A DNA stretch of 64,000 nucleotides. Source: Virgisporangium aliadipatigenens (GTDB lineage: Bacteria > Actinomycetota > Actinomycetes > Mycobacteriales > Micromonosporaceae). This document shows positions 56,499 to 64,000 of the stretch, piece by piece. The notes under the pieces are model-generated. The model ran no database searches. It was not told where the DNA came from and worked only from the letters and a program-made list of their open reading frames with translations. Within the stretch, counting starts at the first letter, position 1, and every line of letters begins with the position of its first letter. The stretch is taken from contig NZ_BOPF01000008.1 in NCBI RefSeq assembly GCF_016863615.1, positions 1-64,000 of the forward strand, given 5' to 3'. A program made the position numbers and the translations under genes.

Positions 56499-57646
56499 CA
56501 GCTCTTCCCGGCCTCGCCCGCGCCGCCGACCACGATCTTCAGGAGTTTGTCGTCGTCGGCCTTGGGCGTGCCCCGGCCGTCCTTGTTGGAGGTGCCGACC
56601 CAGAGCGAACCGTCCGGCGCCGCCACGACGGTGCGCAGCCGCCCGTGCGCCTTGACCAGCACACCCTTCGGCGCGCCGAGCGTGCCGCCGGTCGCCGTCG
56701 TCTGCACCATGTACAGGCGCTCACCCCGCAGGCACGCCGTCACGAACACGTTGGCGATCATCGCCGCGCCGGAGCACGAGGCCTCGTCCGTCTTCCACGT
56801 CACGATCGGGTCGACGAACCGCGGGTCGTTGCCGTCGCCCTCCACGTCCGGCCAGCCGTAGTTCTTCCCCGACTCGATGACGTTGACCTCGTCCCAGGCG
56901 TTCTGCCCGAACTCCGTCGCGTACATCCGCTTGGCCTGGTCCCACGCGAAGCCCTGCACGTTGCGGTGCCCGTAGCTGTACACCAGATTGCCGAACGGGT
57001 TGCCCGGCGCCGGCTGCCCGTCCGGCGTCATGCGCAGGATCTTGCCGCCGAGATTGTTGGTGTCCTGCGAACGGGTCTTGTCGGAGCCGTCGCCCGTCCC
57101 CGCGTACAGGAAGCCGTCCGGCCCGAACCCGATCCGCCCGCCGTTGTGGATGCCGGCGGCGGGGATGCCGGTGACGATCGGCTGCGGCTTCTGCCCGAGC
57201 GTGAACTTCGCGATGCGGTTGTCCTCGCGGGTCGTGTAGTACACGAACACGGTCTTATCCGTGTCGTACGACGGCGAAACGGCGATGCCCATCAATCCGC
57301 CCTCGCCGGCCGCGTACGCCTCCTCGATGACCTGCACCTGCGTCACCTTGAGGCCGTCCTGATCCTGCTCCGGACCGACCTTCAGAACGCGGCGCGTGTC
57401 CCGCTCGGTGACCAGCGCGCTACCGTCCGGCAGGAACGTGATCCCCCACGGCACCGCGAGGTTCTTCGCCAGCACCGTCGTCACGACACTGAGATCGCCC
57501 GCGCCGGGACTGCTCGGCGGCACGCTCGGCGTCGGCAGCTTCGGCGGCGACCCGCTCTCGTCCGGCGGCGGCGGCCCGAACGAACATCCGGCCAGCGCCA
57601 GCGCAGCAGTTAACCCGAGAGCAGCGGCGCGGCGGAGACCTCTCAC
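56498..57646 (-). CDS. PQQ-dependent aldose sugar dehydrogenase-type lipoprotein
   Basis: 382-residue exported lipoprotein (lipobox LAGC, Cys21) with a six-bladed beta-propeller of the glucose/sorbosone dehydrogenase family. Motifs include [42 protein letters not shown] and [14 protein letters not shown]. The His in AGIHNGG aligns with the family catalytic His. Family members oxidise sugars outside the cell using PQQ. No PQQ biosynthesis genes are in the window. GTG 57646 is preceded by TAGGCT at 8 nt. Confidence 0.87.
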   Translation of the reverse strand: MRGLRRAAALGLTAALALAGCSFGPPPPDESGSPPKLPTPSVPPSSPGAGDLSVVTTVLAKNLAVPWGITFLPDGSALVTERDTRRVLKVGPEQDQDGLKVTQVQVIEEAYAAGEGGLMGIAVSPSYDTDKTVFVYYTTREDNRIAKFTLGQKPQPIVTGIPAAGIHNGGRIGFGPDGFLYAGTGDGSDKTRSQDTNNLGGKILRMTPDGQPAPGNPFGNLVYSYGHRNVQGFAWDQAKRMYATEFGQNAWDEVNVIESGKNYGWPDVEGDGNDPRFVDPIVTWKTDEASCSGAAMIANVFVTACLRGERLYMVQTTATGGTLGAPKGVLVKAHGRLRTVVAAPDGSLWVGTSNKDGRGTPKADDDKLLKIVVGGAGEAGKS

Positions 57647-57802
57647 GGGGACCTAGCCTAACCGGCATATCTGGCAAGTTCCTGTGCTCAGGGTCTTGAT
57701 CGCCGGTCCGTAGCGCACCCGTGACAGGTACTGCGATATCGGTGAATCTGGGTTAGCTTGTGGCACGCCCACGGGGAACGGATCGGCGTTGCGGAGGGTG
57801 CC

Positions 57803-58705
57803 ATGCAGCCAGGTCAGAACCAGCCCGAGGAGCAGGGGTACGGCGGCTACAGCGCGGGTCCGGCGCCGCGTCCCGACCCCGGATACGGCGATCCGGCGCC
57901 GGCCTACGGAGACCCGAGCCGCACCTACGGCGGCACGCCGTCCGCGCACCCGTCCGACGCGGACCAGCCCACGCACGTCTTCGACGGCCCACCGGCGCAC
58001 GACCCCTATGCGCCGCAGGGCGCCCCGCCGCCGGGGGGTGGTGCCGGTGGCCGCTTCGGCGGTGGCCGTTTCTCCGGTGCCGGCGGGCGTCTTTCCGGCG
58101 TGGGTGGCCGGGCGCAGACCATCGCGAAGGCGCAGTTCGCGGCCCTGCGGGCGCGTCCGCCGGCGATCGGCGACATGCTGATCATGGGTGGCGGCGCGTT
58201 CGTGTTCCTGTGGTCGTTCGCGCCGTTCGTCAGCTACAACGACGAGCTGATCGCCTCCGTCAACAGCGGCAACGGCAAGGACATCGACGGTTCCTACTCG
58301 GCGTGGGCCGCCGAGACGTTCATGGCGCCGCTCACCTGGTGGGTCGTCCTGGCCGGGATCGTGCTCGTGGCGCTGTCGGTGCTGCGCTACCGGCGCGGCG
58401 AGGTGCGCCTGCCCGGGGCGACGTTGACCGGCCTGCAGTTCGGGCTGGCGCTGTTCGTCTTCTTCGTCCTGCTCGGCTACGCGCTGTCCAACAAGGACAT
58501 GACGTTCGGGATCGACGAGATCAACGAACAGGCCGAGGCGCTCGTCGACGCCGACCTGTCGTACGCGTGGGGCGGGGTGCTGATGCTCATCGGCGCGCTG
58601 GCCGCACTCGCCGGCGCCGTCCTCAACCACTTCAACGTCGCGCCGCGCGCCCGCCGCGATCCGATCGGCGCCCCGCTCCCGCCCGAGCCCGGCCCGGGGG
58701 TCTAG
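57803..58705 (+). CDS. four-helix membrane protein with Gly/Pro-rich N-terminus
   Basis: 300-residue protein. Residues 1-105 are disordered, rich in Gly, Pro and Tyr (YGDPAPAYGDPSRTYGG). Four membrane helices follow (about 124-142, 180-198, 213-232, 255-275), with a 35-residue extracytoplasmic loop (SYNDELIASVNSGNGKD) after the first. No enzymatic motif is seen. A GGAGGG RBS supports ATG 57803. Resembles actinomycete proteins with cytosolic Pro/Gly tails of unknown role. Confidence 0.75.
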   Translation: MQPGQNQPEEQGYGGYSAGPAPRPDPGYGDPAPAYGDPSRTYGGTPSAHPSDADQPTHVFDGPPAHDPYAPQGAPPPGGGAGGRFGGGRFSGAGGRLSGVGGRAQTIAKAQFAALRARPPAIGDMLIMGGGAFVFLWSFAPFVSYNDELIASVNSGNGKDIDGSYSAWAAETFMAPLTWWVVLAGIVLVALSVLRYRRGEVRLPGATLTGLQFGLALFVFFVLLGYALSNKDMTFGIDEINEQAEALVDADLSYAWGGVLMLIGALAALAGAVLNHFNVAPRARRDPIGAPLPPEPGPGV

Positions 58706-58716
58706 CGTTCGGACCA

Positions 58717-58834
58717 TGAGCGAGTGCAGACCACGACGCCTGGACCTGAGCGCGCGCATGGCACGGCGCCTGGACCGGAGCGCAGCGGAGGGAAGCCGTC
58801 GTGGGGCGGAGCCGTGCGCTGAGCGGGTAACGCT
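58717..58834 (+). repeat. ATGAGCG...GCGCTGAGCGGG repeat element, copy at 58.7 kb
   Basis: The element begins ATGAGCGAGTGC, contains two GCCTGGACC-type units 31 bp apart, GGAGCGCAGCGGAGGGAAG and GGGCGGAGCC, and ends GCGCTGAGCGGGTAACGCT directly before GTG 58835. Its ends match the insert at 30955-31064. Confidence 0.6.
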
Positions 58835-59749
58835 GTGAAGGTGTGGATCTCGCATGACGAGGGTCGCGGGCAGCTCGGGGACGTGCCGGACGGGGTCACG
58901 GTCGAGATCTTCCCGGCGGTCGACGGGCCGATGCCCTCCGATCCGGCGGGTGTGGAGTTCTGGTCGCCGCCGTTCCTGTCCGGGCCGGGCGCCGTCGAGC
59001 TGGTCGCCCGCATGCCCGACCTGCGGGTGGTGCAGCTCATGACCGCCGGCGTCGACGCGTGGTACGGCAAGATCCCGGACCGGGTCACCCTCTGCGACGG
59101 GCGCGGCGTCCACGACTCCTCCACCTCCGAGTGGGCGGCCGCCGCCATCCTGGCCTCCGTCCGGGAGTTCCCGTCGTTCGCCCGTTCCCAGGTGGAACGT
59201 CGTTGGGCTTACCGCCGCACCGGAGAATTGTCCGGCCGGCGGGTCCTCATCGTCGGCGCCGGCTCGATCGGCACCACGCTCGCGGCCCGGCTGGCGCCGT
59301 TCGACGTGGAGATCACGCTGGTGGCGCGCCGCGCCCGCGACGGGGTGCACGCCGTCGAGGAGCTGCCCGCCCTGCTGCCGAACGCGGACATCGTGGTGCT
59401 GCTCATCCCGTTGACGTCGCAGACGCGCGGGCTGGTCGACGCGGCGTTCCTGGCCGGGCTGCCGGACGGGGCGCTGGTGGTCAACGCCGCGCGGGGCCCC
59501 GTACTCGACACCGCGGCGCTGACCGCGGAGTGCGCGTCGGGCCGGCTGCACGCGGCGCTCGACGTGACCGACCCCGAGCCGCTCCCCGCCGAACATCCAC
59601 TGTGGAGCATGCCGAACGTCTTCATCACCCCGCACGTCGGCGGCTCCGTGCCGGGCGCGCTGTGGCGGGCCTACCGGCTGGTCGGGGCGCAGCTGCGCCG
59701 CTTCGCCGCGGGCGAACCGCTCGACAACGTGGTGGCCGACGGCTACTGA
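58835..59749 (+). CDS. D-isomer-specific 2-hydroxyacid dehydrogenase
   Basis: 304-residue NAD(P)-dependent oxidoreductase. The nucleotide-binding loop is VGAGSIGTTLAARL (about 138-151). The catalytic Arg lies in VVNAARGPVLD, Glu in DVTDPEPLP and His in ITPHVGGS. Related to hydroxypyruvate/glyoxylate reductases; the substrate is not determined by sequence. GTG 58835 follows directly after a repeat element that ends GCTGAGCGGGTAACGCT. The 3' end overlaps the convergent PH-like gene by 7 nt. Confidence 0.9.
   Translation: MKVWISHDEGRGQLGDVPDGVTVEIFPAVDGPMPSDPAGVEFWSPPFLSGPGAVELVARMPDLRVVQLMTAGVDAWYGKIPDRVTLCDGRGVHDSSTSEWAAAAILASVREFPSFARSQVERRWAYRRTGELSGRRVLIVGAGSIGTTLAARLAPFDVEITLVARRARDGVHAVEELPALLPNADIVVLLIPLTSQTRGLVDAAFLAGLPDGALVVNAARGPVLDTAALTAECASGRLHAALDVTDPEPLPAEHPLWSMPNVFITPHVGGSVPGALWRAYRLVGAQLRRFAAGEPLDNVVADGY
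59596..59606. repeat. TCCACWGTGGA motif, copy 6
   Basis: TCCACTGTGGA in the 2-hydroxyacid dehydrogenase gene, read as His-Pro-Leu-Trp with Pro codon CCA. Confidence 0.6.
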
Positions 59750-60102
59750 GCGGTCTTCAGCCCCTGCCCGCTCGCCTCCACCACGCGCGGGACGTCGGCG
59801 GCGGTGACCCCGGTCAGGCGCACCTCGCCGCCGCTGAGCGTCTCGGCGTAGACGCGTTCGCGATCGCCGATCCGCAGCGACGCCACCCCGGTCCACGGCA
59901 GGAACCGCGACCCGAACAGCGCCCGCACCCGCAGCCCCTCGGTGTCGACGTCGGTACCGGCGCGCCAGCCCCACACGGCGACGGCCGCCGGCACGAGCAG
60001 GATCGGCGCCAGGTACCAGCTGTACGTCGCGAGCGGCAGGGAGCCGAGGGTCGTGACGAACGCCGCGACGGCCAGGGCGGCGTTCAACCGGAAGCGGACC
60101 AC
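59743..60102 (-). CDS. small membrane PH-domain-like protein
   Basis: 119-residue protein with two membrane helices (VRFRLNAALAVAAFVTTLGS and APILLVPAAVAVWGW). A short beta-rich domain follows (VDTEGLRVRALFGSRFLPWTGVASLRIGD), typical of bacterial PH (DUF2581-like) proteins. GTG 60102 is preferred because a GGCAGGA lies 9 nt upstream; the longer frame from 60183 would overlap the promoter of the divergent gene. Function unknown. Confidence 0.7.
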   Translation of the reverse strand: MVRFRLNAALAVAAFVTTLGSLPLATYSWYLAPILLVPAAVAVWGWRAGTDVDTEGLRVRALFGSRFLPWTGVASLRIGDRERVYAETLSGGEVRLTGVTAADVPRVVEASGQGLKTAQ

Positions 60103-60185
60103 GAGGTCAATCCTGCCAAAGTGTCGTAGCGGGGGCTCATACTGGCCCGGATCTCGCACGTCACTCGCATGATAGGAGCGCACCG

Positions 60186-61262
60186 ATGAGCGTTGTGCTG
60201 CTGATCGGCACCGGCAAGGGACTGTTCGTGGCGCGTAGCGACGACAGCCGTAAGACCTGGGACGTCTCCGAGGCGCTGTTCCCGATGACCGGCGTCTACG
60301 CGGTGGGCGTCGATCCGCGTGGTGAGCGGCCCCGGCTCCTGGCCGGCGTGAGCAGTTCCCACTTCGGGCCGAGCGTCGCGACCAGTGACGACCTCGGCGT
60401 CACCTGGCAGGAGCCGGACGGGCCGGCGCTGGCGTTCCCGGCCGACACCGACACCTCCCTCGAACGCGTCTGGCAGCTCACGCCCGGCCCCGCCGACCGG
60501 CCCGGCCGCGTCTACGCCGGGGTGCAGCCGTCGGCGCTGTTCGTCTCCGACGACGGCGGTAGCACGTTCGAGCTGGTGCGGGGCCTGTGGGAGCACCCGC
60601 ACCGCAAGGACTGGGGTGCGGGCTTCGGCGGCCAGGCCATCCACACGATCCTCCCGGACCCGGCCGACCCGGATCGGGTGCTCGTCGCCATGTCCACCGG
60701 CGGCGTCTACCGCACCACCGACGGCGGCACCACGTGGGCCGCGAGCAACAGCGGCGTCAAGGCGTACTTCCTGCCCGACCCGTGGCCCGAGTTCGGGCAG
60801 TGTGTGCACAAGGTCGCCGGCAGCCCCGAGCGGCTCTACCTGCAGAATCACCACGGCGTGTACCGCTCCGACGACGGCGGCGCGGCGTGGACCTCGATCG
60901 CCGACGGGCTGCCGAGCGACTTCGGCTTCCCGATCGTGGTGCACCCGCACCGGCCCGACACCGTGTACGTCTTCCCGCTCAAGGCCGACGCGATGCGGTT
61001 CCCGGCCGACGGGAAGTGCCGCGTCTACCGTTCCGACGACGCGGGTGCGACCTGGACCGCGCTCGCCGACGGGCTCCCCGACACGCCGTACTACCCGGCC
61101 GTCCTGCGCGACGCGATGTGCACCGACACGGCCGATCCGGCGGGGATCTACTTCGGCACGCGTTCCGGCGAGGTGTACGCCAGCGCCGACGACGGCGACA
61201 CGTGGCGCCAGGTCGCGGCCCACCTGCCGGACGTCCTGTGCGTGCGCGCGGTGGTGGCGTGA
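60186..61262 (+). CDS. BNR/sialidase-like beta-propeller protein
   Basis: 358-residue protein with repeated Asp-box motifs (VSDDGGSTF, RTTDGGTTW, RSDDGGAAW, RSDDAGATW, ASADDGDTW), which form a seven-bladed propeller like Vps10 or BNR proteins. There is no signal peptide, so it is cytosolic, unlike secreted sialidases, and sialidase catalytic residues were not seen. A TAGGAGCG RBS supports ATG 60186. It is followed by a ubiquitin-like sulfur-carrier gene on the same strand, an arrangement I recall from other actinomycetes, role unknown. Confidence 0.82.
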   Translation: MSVVLLIGTGKGLFVARSDDSRKTWDVSEALFPMTGVYAVGVDPRGERPRLLAGVSSSHFGPSVATSDDLGVTWQEPDGPALAFPADTDTSLERVWQLTPGPADRPGRVYAGVQPSALFVSDDGGSTFELVRGLWEHPHRKDWGAGFGGQAIHTILPDPADPDRVLVAMSTGGVYRTTDGGTTWAASNSGVKAYFLPDPWPEFGQCVHKVAGSPERLYLQNHHGVYRSDDGGAAWTSIADGLPSDFGFPIVVHPHRPDTVYVFPLKADAMRFPADGKCRVYRSDDAGATWTALADGLPDTPYYPAVLRDAMCTDTADPAGIYFGTRSGEVYASADDGDTWRQVAAHLPDVLCVRAVVA

Positions 61263-61272
61263 TGCGCGCGTT

Positions 61273-61339
61273 CAAGATCGATGTGAAGCCCGTTGCGCCT
61301 CCCTCGGCGTGTCGCGCAACGGAGTGCACATTGATCTTG
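61273..61339. repeat. hairpin repeat with GGCGTGTCG loop, copy 2
   Basis: 26-nt arms (61273-61298 with 61314-61339) pair imperfectly around a 15-nt loop with TCGGCGTGTCG. The outer ends CAAGATCG and ATCTTG match copy 1 at 54853-54917. It separates the propeller and sulfur-carrier genes. Confidence 0.7.
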
Positions 61340-61353
61340 CGGGGCTTTCCGCG

Positions 61354-61632
61354 ATGAGCGTGACCATCCTGGTGCCGGGAGTGCTGCGCGGCGACATCGA
61401 GGACCAGGCCAAGGTGCGCGTGGACGTCGGCGGGACGCTCGGCGAGGTGCTCGACGAGGTGGCGGCGCGGTGGCCCCGGTTCGACCGGCGGATCCGGGAC
61501 GAGCAGGGACAACTGCGCCGATACGTCAACGTCTTCGTCGACGGCGAGGAGTGCCGGCGGCTGTCCGGGCTGGCCACACCGGTGCCCGATGGCACGGAGA
61601 TACAGGTGCTTCCCTCGGTCGCGGGTGGTTGA
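61354..61632 (+). CDS. ubiquitin-like sulfur carrier (MoaD/ThiS/CysO family)
   Basis: 92-residue beta-grasp protein starting MSVTILVPGVLRG and ending in Gly-Gly (VLPSVAGG). That tail is adenylated and thiocarboxylated in this family. The strand-helix pattern VRVDVGGTLGEVLDEVAARWPRF and RYVNVFVDGEE is closest to CysO-type carriers of actinomycetes. No moeB-like, cysM or mec gene is adjacent. The hairpin at 61273-61339 lies in front and may attenuate transcription. Confidence 0.85.
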   Translation: MSVTILVPGVLRGDIEDQAKVRVDVGGTLGEVLDEVAARWPRFDRRIRDEQGQLRRYVNVFVDGEECRRLSGLATPVPDGTEIQVLPSVAGG

Positions 61633-63415
61633 CTTCCTACCCGTGGACGGGAGAGATCCGGACGGGCCGGCGGCACCGCCGCATCAGCGGCACACCGTGG
61701 GCGTCCCGGGTGCCGATGACGCCCGGGGTGAAAGCGGGTCGGCGGGGAGCGGCTCCGGGTGGGGGCGCAGGTCGGGACGGCGGCGCGCCGCCGAGCGGGA
61801 CGAGGCCTTCGTCAGCGACGCCACCACCTGGTTCGAGGCGCTGCGGCCGGACGACGAGCCGCGGCCGGACGGCGCCTCGCGCGAGAGCGGTGGGCGTCGG
61901 CGTGCGGCAGCGGACGACGGCTTCGGTCCCGACGCGCCGGTGAGCGGCGCCGGGCGGGGCGCTTCGGCCGGAGGCGCGCGGCGCGGTGTGCCGACGAGCG
62001 GCGGGCCGGTCGGCGGTGGCGGGCGTGATGCGCCGGTCAGTGGCGGGGCGGTCGGCGGCGGCCGGCGTGATGCGCCGGTCAGTGGCGGGGCGGTCGGCGG
62101 TGGCCGGCATGGTGCTCCGGTCGGCGGTGCGCCGACCGACGGCGGGCGGCGTGGTGTGCCGACCAGCGGCGGGCCGGTGAGCGGTGGTGTGGGGTCGGGG
62201 CGTCGGGCGGGCGGGCGTGGGGTGCCCGTCAGCGGTGGCCCCGTGAGTGGTGTGCCGGTGAGTGGTGTGCCGGTGAGTGGTGTGCCGGTCAGCGGCGCCG
62301 GGCGTGGCCGTGGCGGTCGGGGCGATGTCATCGATCCGGTGAGCGGTGGCGGTGCGCGGGGGCGCGAAGATCCGGGCGATCGGGAGGCGCGTGCCGGGCG
62401 GCGCCCGCAAGGGGTCAGTGCGGCGCACGGGTTCGACACCGGGGCTTATGCGACGCTCGCCCCGGCCTCCGGCGCACCGCCGTCCTGGCTGCCCCGCATC
62501 CGGCGGGAGACGGTGACGGCGCGGCCGGGGGCGTTCGTGCCGGTGGGGCTGCTGGGCGTGGCCGGGCTGGCCGTCCTGGCGATCACCGGCTACGGGGTGG
62601 CCCGGTGGGATCTCGCGTGGAGCCTCCTGGCCGCACTCGCGGGGATCGCCGCGCTGGTCACGGCGGCGCGCGGCTGGCCGCTGGTGGCGTTCGCCGGGTT
62701 GCTGGTCGGGGTGGTGTGCTGGAGTTTCGTCGCCCGTTCGATGGTGCCGGAGGCCTGGGATCTCGCCGGCATCGTGCGGTTGGTGCTGGGCAATCTCGCT
62801 TATGCCGTTCCCACGATATGTGGAATCGTCGCGGGGACCTGGACGGATGCGCGCAGGTCGGCACGCGACTCGGTCCGGGTCGTCGCGGAGCGACGGTGGT
62901 TCGGGCTCAACCGGCGGGAGTCGGAGCCGCAGCTGCCGGCGCTGGAGAAGATCCCGGCGGCCCGGTTCTTCGCGCTGCCGGACGGGCGCTGCGGGCATCT
63001 GGTGGTCGCCGGGCGGCGGGTGGCGCTGGTCGGCGCGACGGTGTGGCCGCGCGGCGAGTACGACATCGGCGGCAACGAGGTGCGGCGCGACGGCCGGCCG
63101 TTCGCCCCGGGGACGGACGACGTGGACGCGGTCGTCGACGACCTGCGCACCTGGGCGGAGCGGCTGACGCCGGTGGGGGCGACGCTGCGGGCGTTCCTGA
63201 CGGTGCATCCGGCGAGTGAACGCCCCGGCGACGCGGTGCACCTCGACATCCCCGAGGTCGAGGGGGTGCGGGTGGTGGCGACGGAGCGGTTCGTGGAGGA
63301 GGCGGGGGAGTTCCTGGCGGCGGAGCCCAACCTGCTCAGCGTGCCGGTGCTGGAGGCACTTCTTCCGCTGCTGGCCCCGCCGGAGCCCGACGCCGACGAC
63401 GCCGGGCCCCGGTAG
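61625..63415 (+). CDS. membrane protein with long Gly/Arg/Val repeat region
   Basis: About 596 residues. The first 270 are low complexity, with tandem RRDAPVSGGAVGGG and GVPVS units encoded by DNA tandem repeats. Residues about 310-400 contain four membrane helices (FVPVGLLGVAGLAVLAITGYGVA and onward). The soluble C-terminal domain (about 420-596) resembles a nuclease-related (NERD-like) fold in outline, with RFFALPDGRCGHLVV and YDIGGNEVRRDG, but I cannot confirm this. The start is uncertain: GTG 61625 overlaps the carrier gene stop, and GTG 61643 is possible. Confidence 0.65.
   Translation: MVDFLPVDGRDPDGPAAPPHQRHTVGVPGADDARGESGSAGSGSGWGRRSGRRRAAERDEAFVSDATTWFEALRPDDEPRPDGASRESGGRRRAAADDGFGPDAPVSGAGRGASAGGARRGVPTSGGPVGGGGRDAPVSGGAVGGGRRDAPVSGGAVGGGRHGAPVGGAPTDGGRRGVPTSGGPVSGGVGSGRRAGGRGVPVSGGPVSGVPVSGVPVSGVPVSGAGRGRGGRGDVIDPVSGGGARGREDPGDREARAGRRPQGVSAAHGFDTGAYATLAPASGAPPSWLPRIRRETVTARPGAFVPVGLLGVAGLAVLAITGYGVARWDLAWSLLAALAGIAALVTAARGWPLVAFAGLLVGVVCWSFVARSMVPEAWDLAGIVRLVLGNLAYAVPTICGIVAGTWTDARRSARDSVRVVAERRWFGLNRRESEPQLPALEKIPAARFFALPDGRCGHLVVAGRRVALVGATVWPRGEYDIGGNEVRRDGRPFAPGTDDVDAVVDDLRTWAERLTPVGATLRAFLTVHPASERPGDAVHLDIPEVEGVRVVATERFVEEAGEFLAAEPNLLSVPVLEALLPLLAPPEPDADDAGPR
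62022..62105 (+). repeat. 42-bp tandem duplication
   Basis: Two copies (62022-62063, 62064-62105) differ at one base and encode 14-residue RRDAPVSGGAVGGG-type units in frame. Confidence 0.8.
62243..62287 (+). repeat. 15-bp tandem repeat, three perfect copies
   Basis: GTGAGTGGTGTGCCG is repeated three times in frame, encoding VSGVP units. Copy number is likely to vary between strains. Confidence 0.85.
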
Positions 63416-63421
63416 CGAGGA

Positions 63422-64000
63422 TCAGACCCTGGTCCAGCCCGGCATCGGGAAGCCGTCGAGCAGGTCCCGCACCTCGCCGGCGATCCGGTCCAGGGCGGCG
63501 TCGTCCTCCTTGACGCCCGCGTCGACCGCGTCGGCGAACCAGCGCGCCACCTGCGGCATGTGTTCCGGGGTCAGCCCGCGGGTGGTGATGCCGGCGGTGC
63601 CGAGCCGGATGCCCGACGGGTCGAACGGCTTACGCGTGTCGTACGGCACCGAGTTGTAGTTCAGCTCGATGCCGGCCCGGTCCAGCGCACGCGCGGCGGG
63701 CTTGCCACCGACGTCGCGCCGGGTCAGGTCGATCAGGATCAGGTGGTTGTCCGTACCGCCCGTCACCAGGTCGAACCCCTGCTCGACGAGCGCCGCCGCG
63801 AGCGCCTTCGCGTTGGCCACGACGGCGTGCGCGTAGTCGCGGAACGACGGCTGCGCAGCCTCGCCCAGCGCGACCGCGATGGCGGCGGTGGTGTGGTCGT
63901 GCGGCCCGCCCTGCAGACCGGGGAAGACCGCCTTGTCGATCGCCTTCGCGTGTTCCTCGGTGGAGAGGATCATCGCGCCGCGCGGGCCCCGGAGCGTCTT
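63422..64000 (-). CDS. glyA: serine hydroxymethyltransferase, C-terminal part (runs off the window)
   Basis: PLP enzyme interconverting serine and glycine with tetrahydrofolate. Only the C-terminal 192 residues are present. The segment begins at KTLRGPRGAMILS, so the PLP lysine sits at or just beyond the window edge. It continues through VFPGLQGGPHDH and NHLILIDLTRRDVGGKPAARAL, GIELNYNSVPYD and SGIRLGTAGITTRGL. The 5' end lies beyond 64000. It is convergent with the membrane-protein gene, 6 nt apart. Confidence 0.95.
   Translation of the reverse strand, partial: KTLRGPRGAMILSTEEHAKAIDKAVFPGLQGGPHDHTTAAIAVALGEAAQPSFRDYAHAVVANAKALAAALVEQGFDLVTGGTDNHLILIDLTRRDVGGKPAARALDRAGIELNYNSVPYDTRKPFDPSGIRLGTAGITTRGLTPEHMPQVARWFADAVDAGVKEDDAALDRIAGEVRDLLDGFPMPGWTRV

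Overview
This is a single 64 kb piece of a very G+C-rich actinomycete chromosome. The gene set points to the Micromonosporaceae (Micromonospora, Actinoplanes, Dactylosporangium and relatives): a 180-kDa-class NAD-glutamate dehydrogenase, an Asp23/Gls24 protein, DUF6232 and DUF4236 proteins, class F sortase, LuxR-LAL regulators and many leaderless genes. Family is inferred; genus cannot be fixed by reading. No rRNA, tRNA, CRISPR array, prophage, insertion sequence or biosynthetic gene cluster was found. The window starts just upstream of a MeaB-type GTPase gene and ends inside glyA (minus strand).

Layout. 0-4.5 kb: coenzyme-B12 acyl-CoA mutase locus (MeaB-like GTPase, Asp23-like protein, mutase large subunit with isobutyryl-CoA mutase active-site residues), then a redox-dead thioredoxin/TPR protein and a 170-bp palindromic element. 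4.7-10.7 kb: a ureohydrolase with a 610-residue low-complexity tail, a membrane protein with a small helical N-terminal domain, and a penicillin-binding lipoprotein followed directly by a 39-codon membrane ORF. 10.8-15.7 kb: NAD-glutamate dehydrogenase. 15.7-21.8 kb: signalling block (50-residue ORF, LAL regulator, membrane hybrid histidine kinase, single-domain receiver). 21.8-25.2 kb: ABC exporter pair, another ABC ATPase and a DUF6232 protein. 25.3-33.8 kb: enoyl-CoA hydratase, membrane-tethered Hsp70-like protein, ThDP enzyme, HAD protein without its nucleophile, a VapBC-like pair split by a repeat, and etfBA. 33.8-36.8 kb: ECF sigma/anti-sigma pair divergent from DUF4397 and class F sortase genes. 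36.9-43.8 kb: cysteine desulfurase and mnmA (tRNA thiolation), a septum-formation-like membrane protein, a MetE-like protein, and a STAS-HATPase fusion. 44-54.8 kb: two SPFH proteins, ligA, a GGDEF/EAL protein, gatCA and gatB. 54.9-64 kb: membrane phosphoesterase, PQQ-type dehydrogenase lipoprotein, 2-hydroxyacid dehydrogenase, beta-propeller plus ubiquitin-like sulfur carrier, a repeat-rich membrane protein, and partial glyA.

How the genes fit together. Several groups belong to one process: MeaB with the mutase; enoyl-CoA hydratase with EtfBA (acyl-CoA oxidation); cysteine desulfurase with MnmA (2-thiouridine in tRNA); GatCAB (Gln-tRNA/Asn-tRNA amidation); sigma/anti-sigma with the secreted DUF4397 protein and sortase. 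Many genes have a TANNNT hexamer 6-7 nt before the start codon and no ribosome binding site, so leaderless transcription looks common.

The least explained signals are DNA-level: an over-represented 11-bp motif TCCAC(A/T)GTGGA inside coding sequence, a hairpin family with a shared GGCGTGTCG loop, a repeat family starting ATGAGCG and ending GCGCTGAGCGGG just before start codons, a 170-bp palindrome between 4478 and 4647, and a cluster of TACGTA sites. No multi-gene defence or other wholly new system could be demonstrated.
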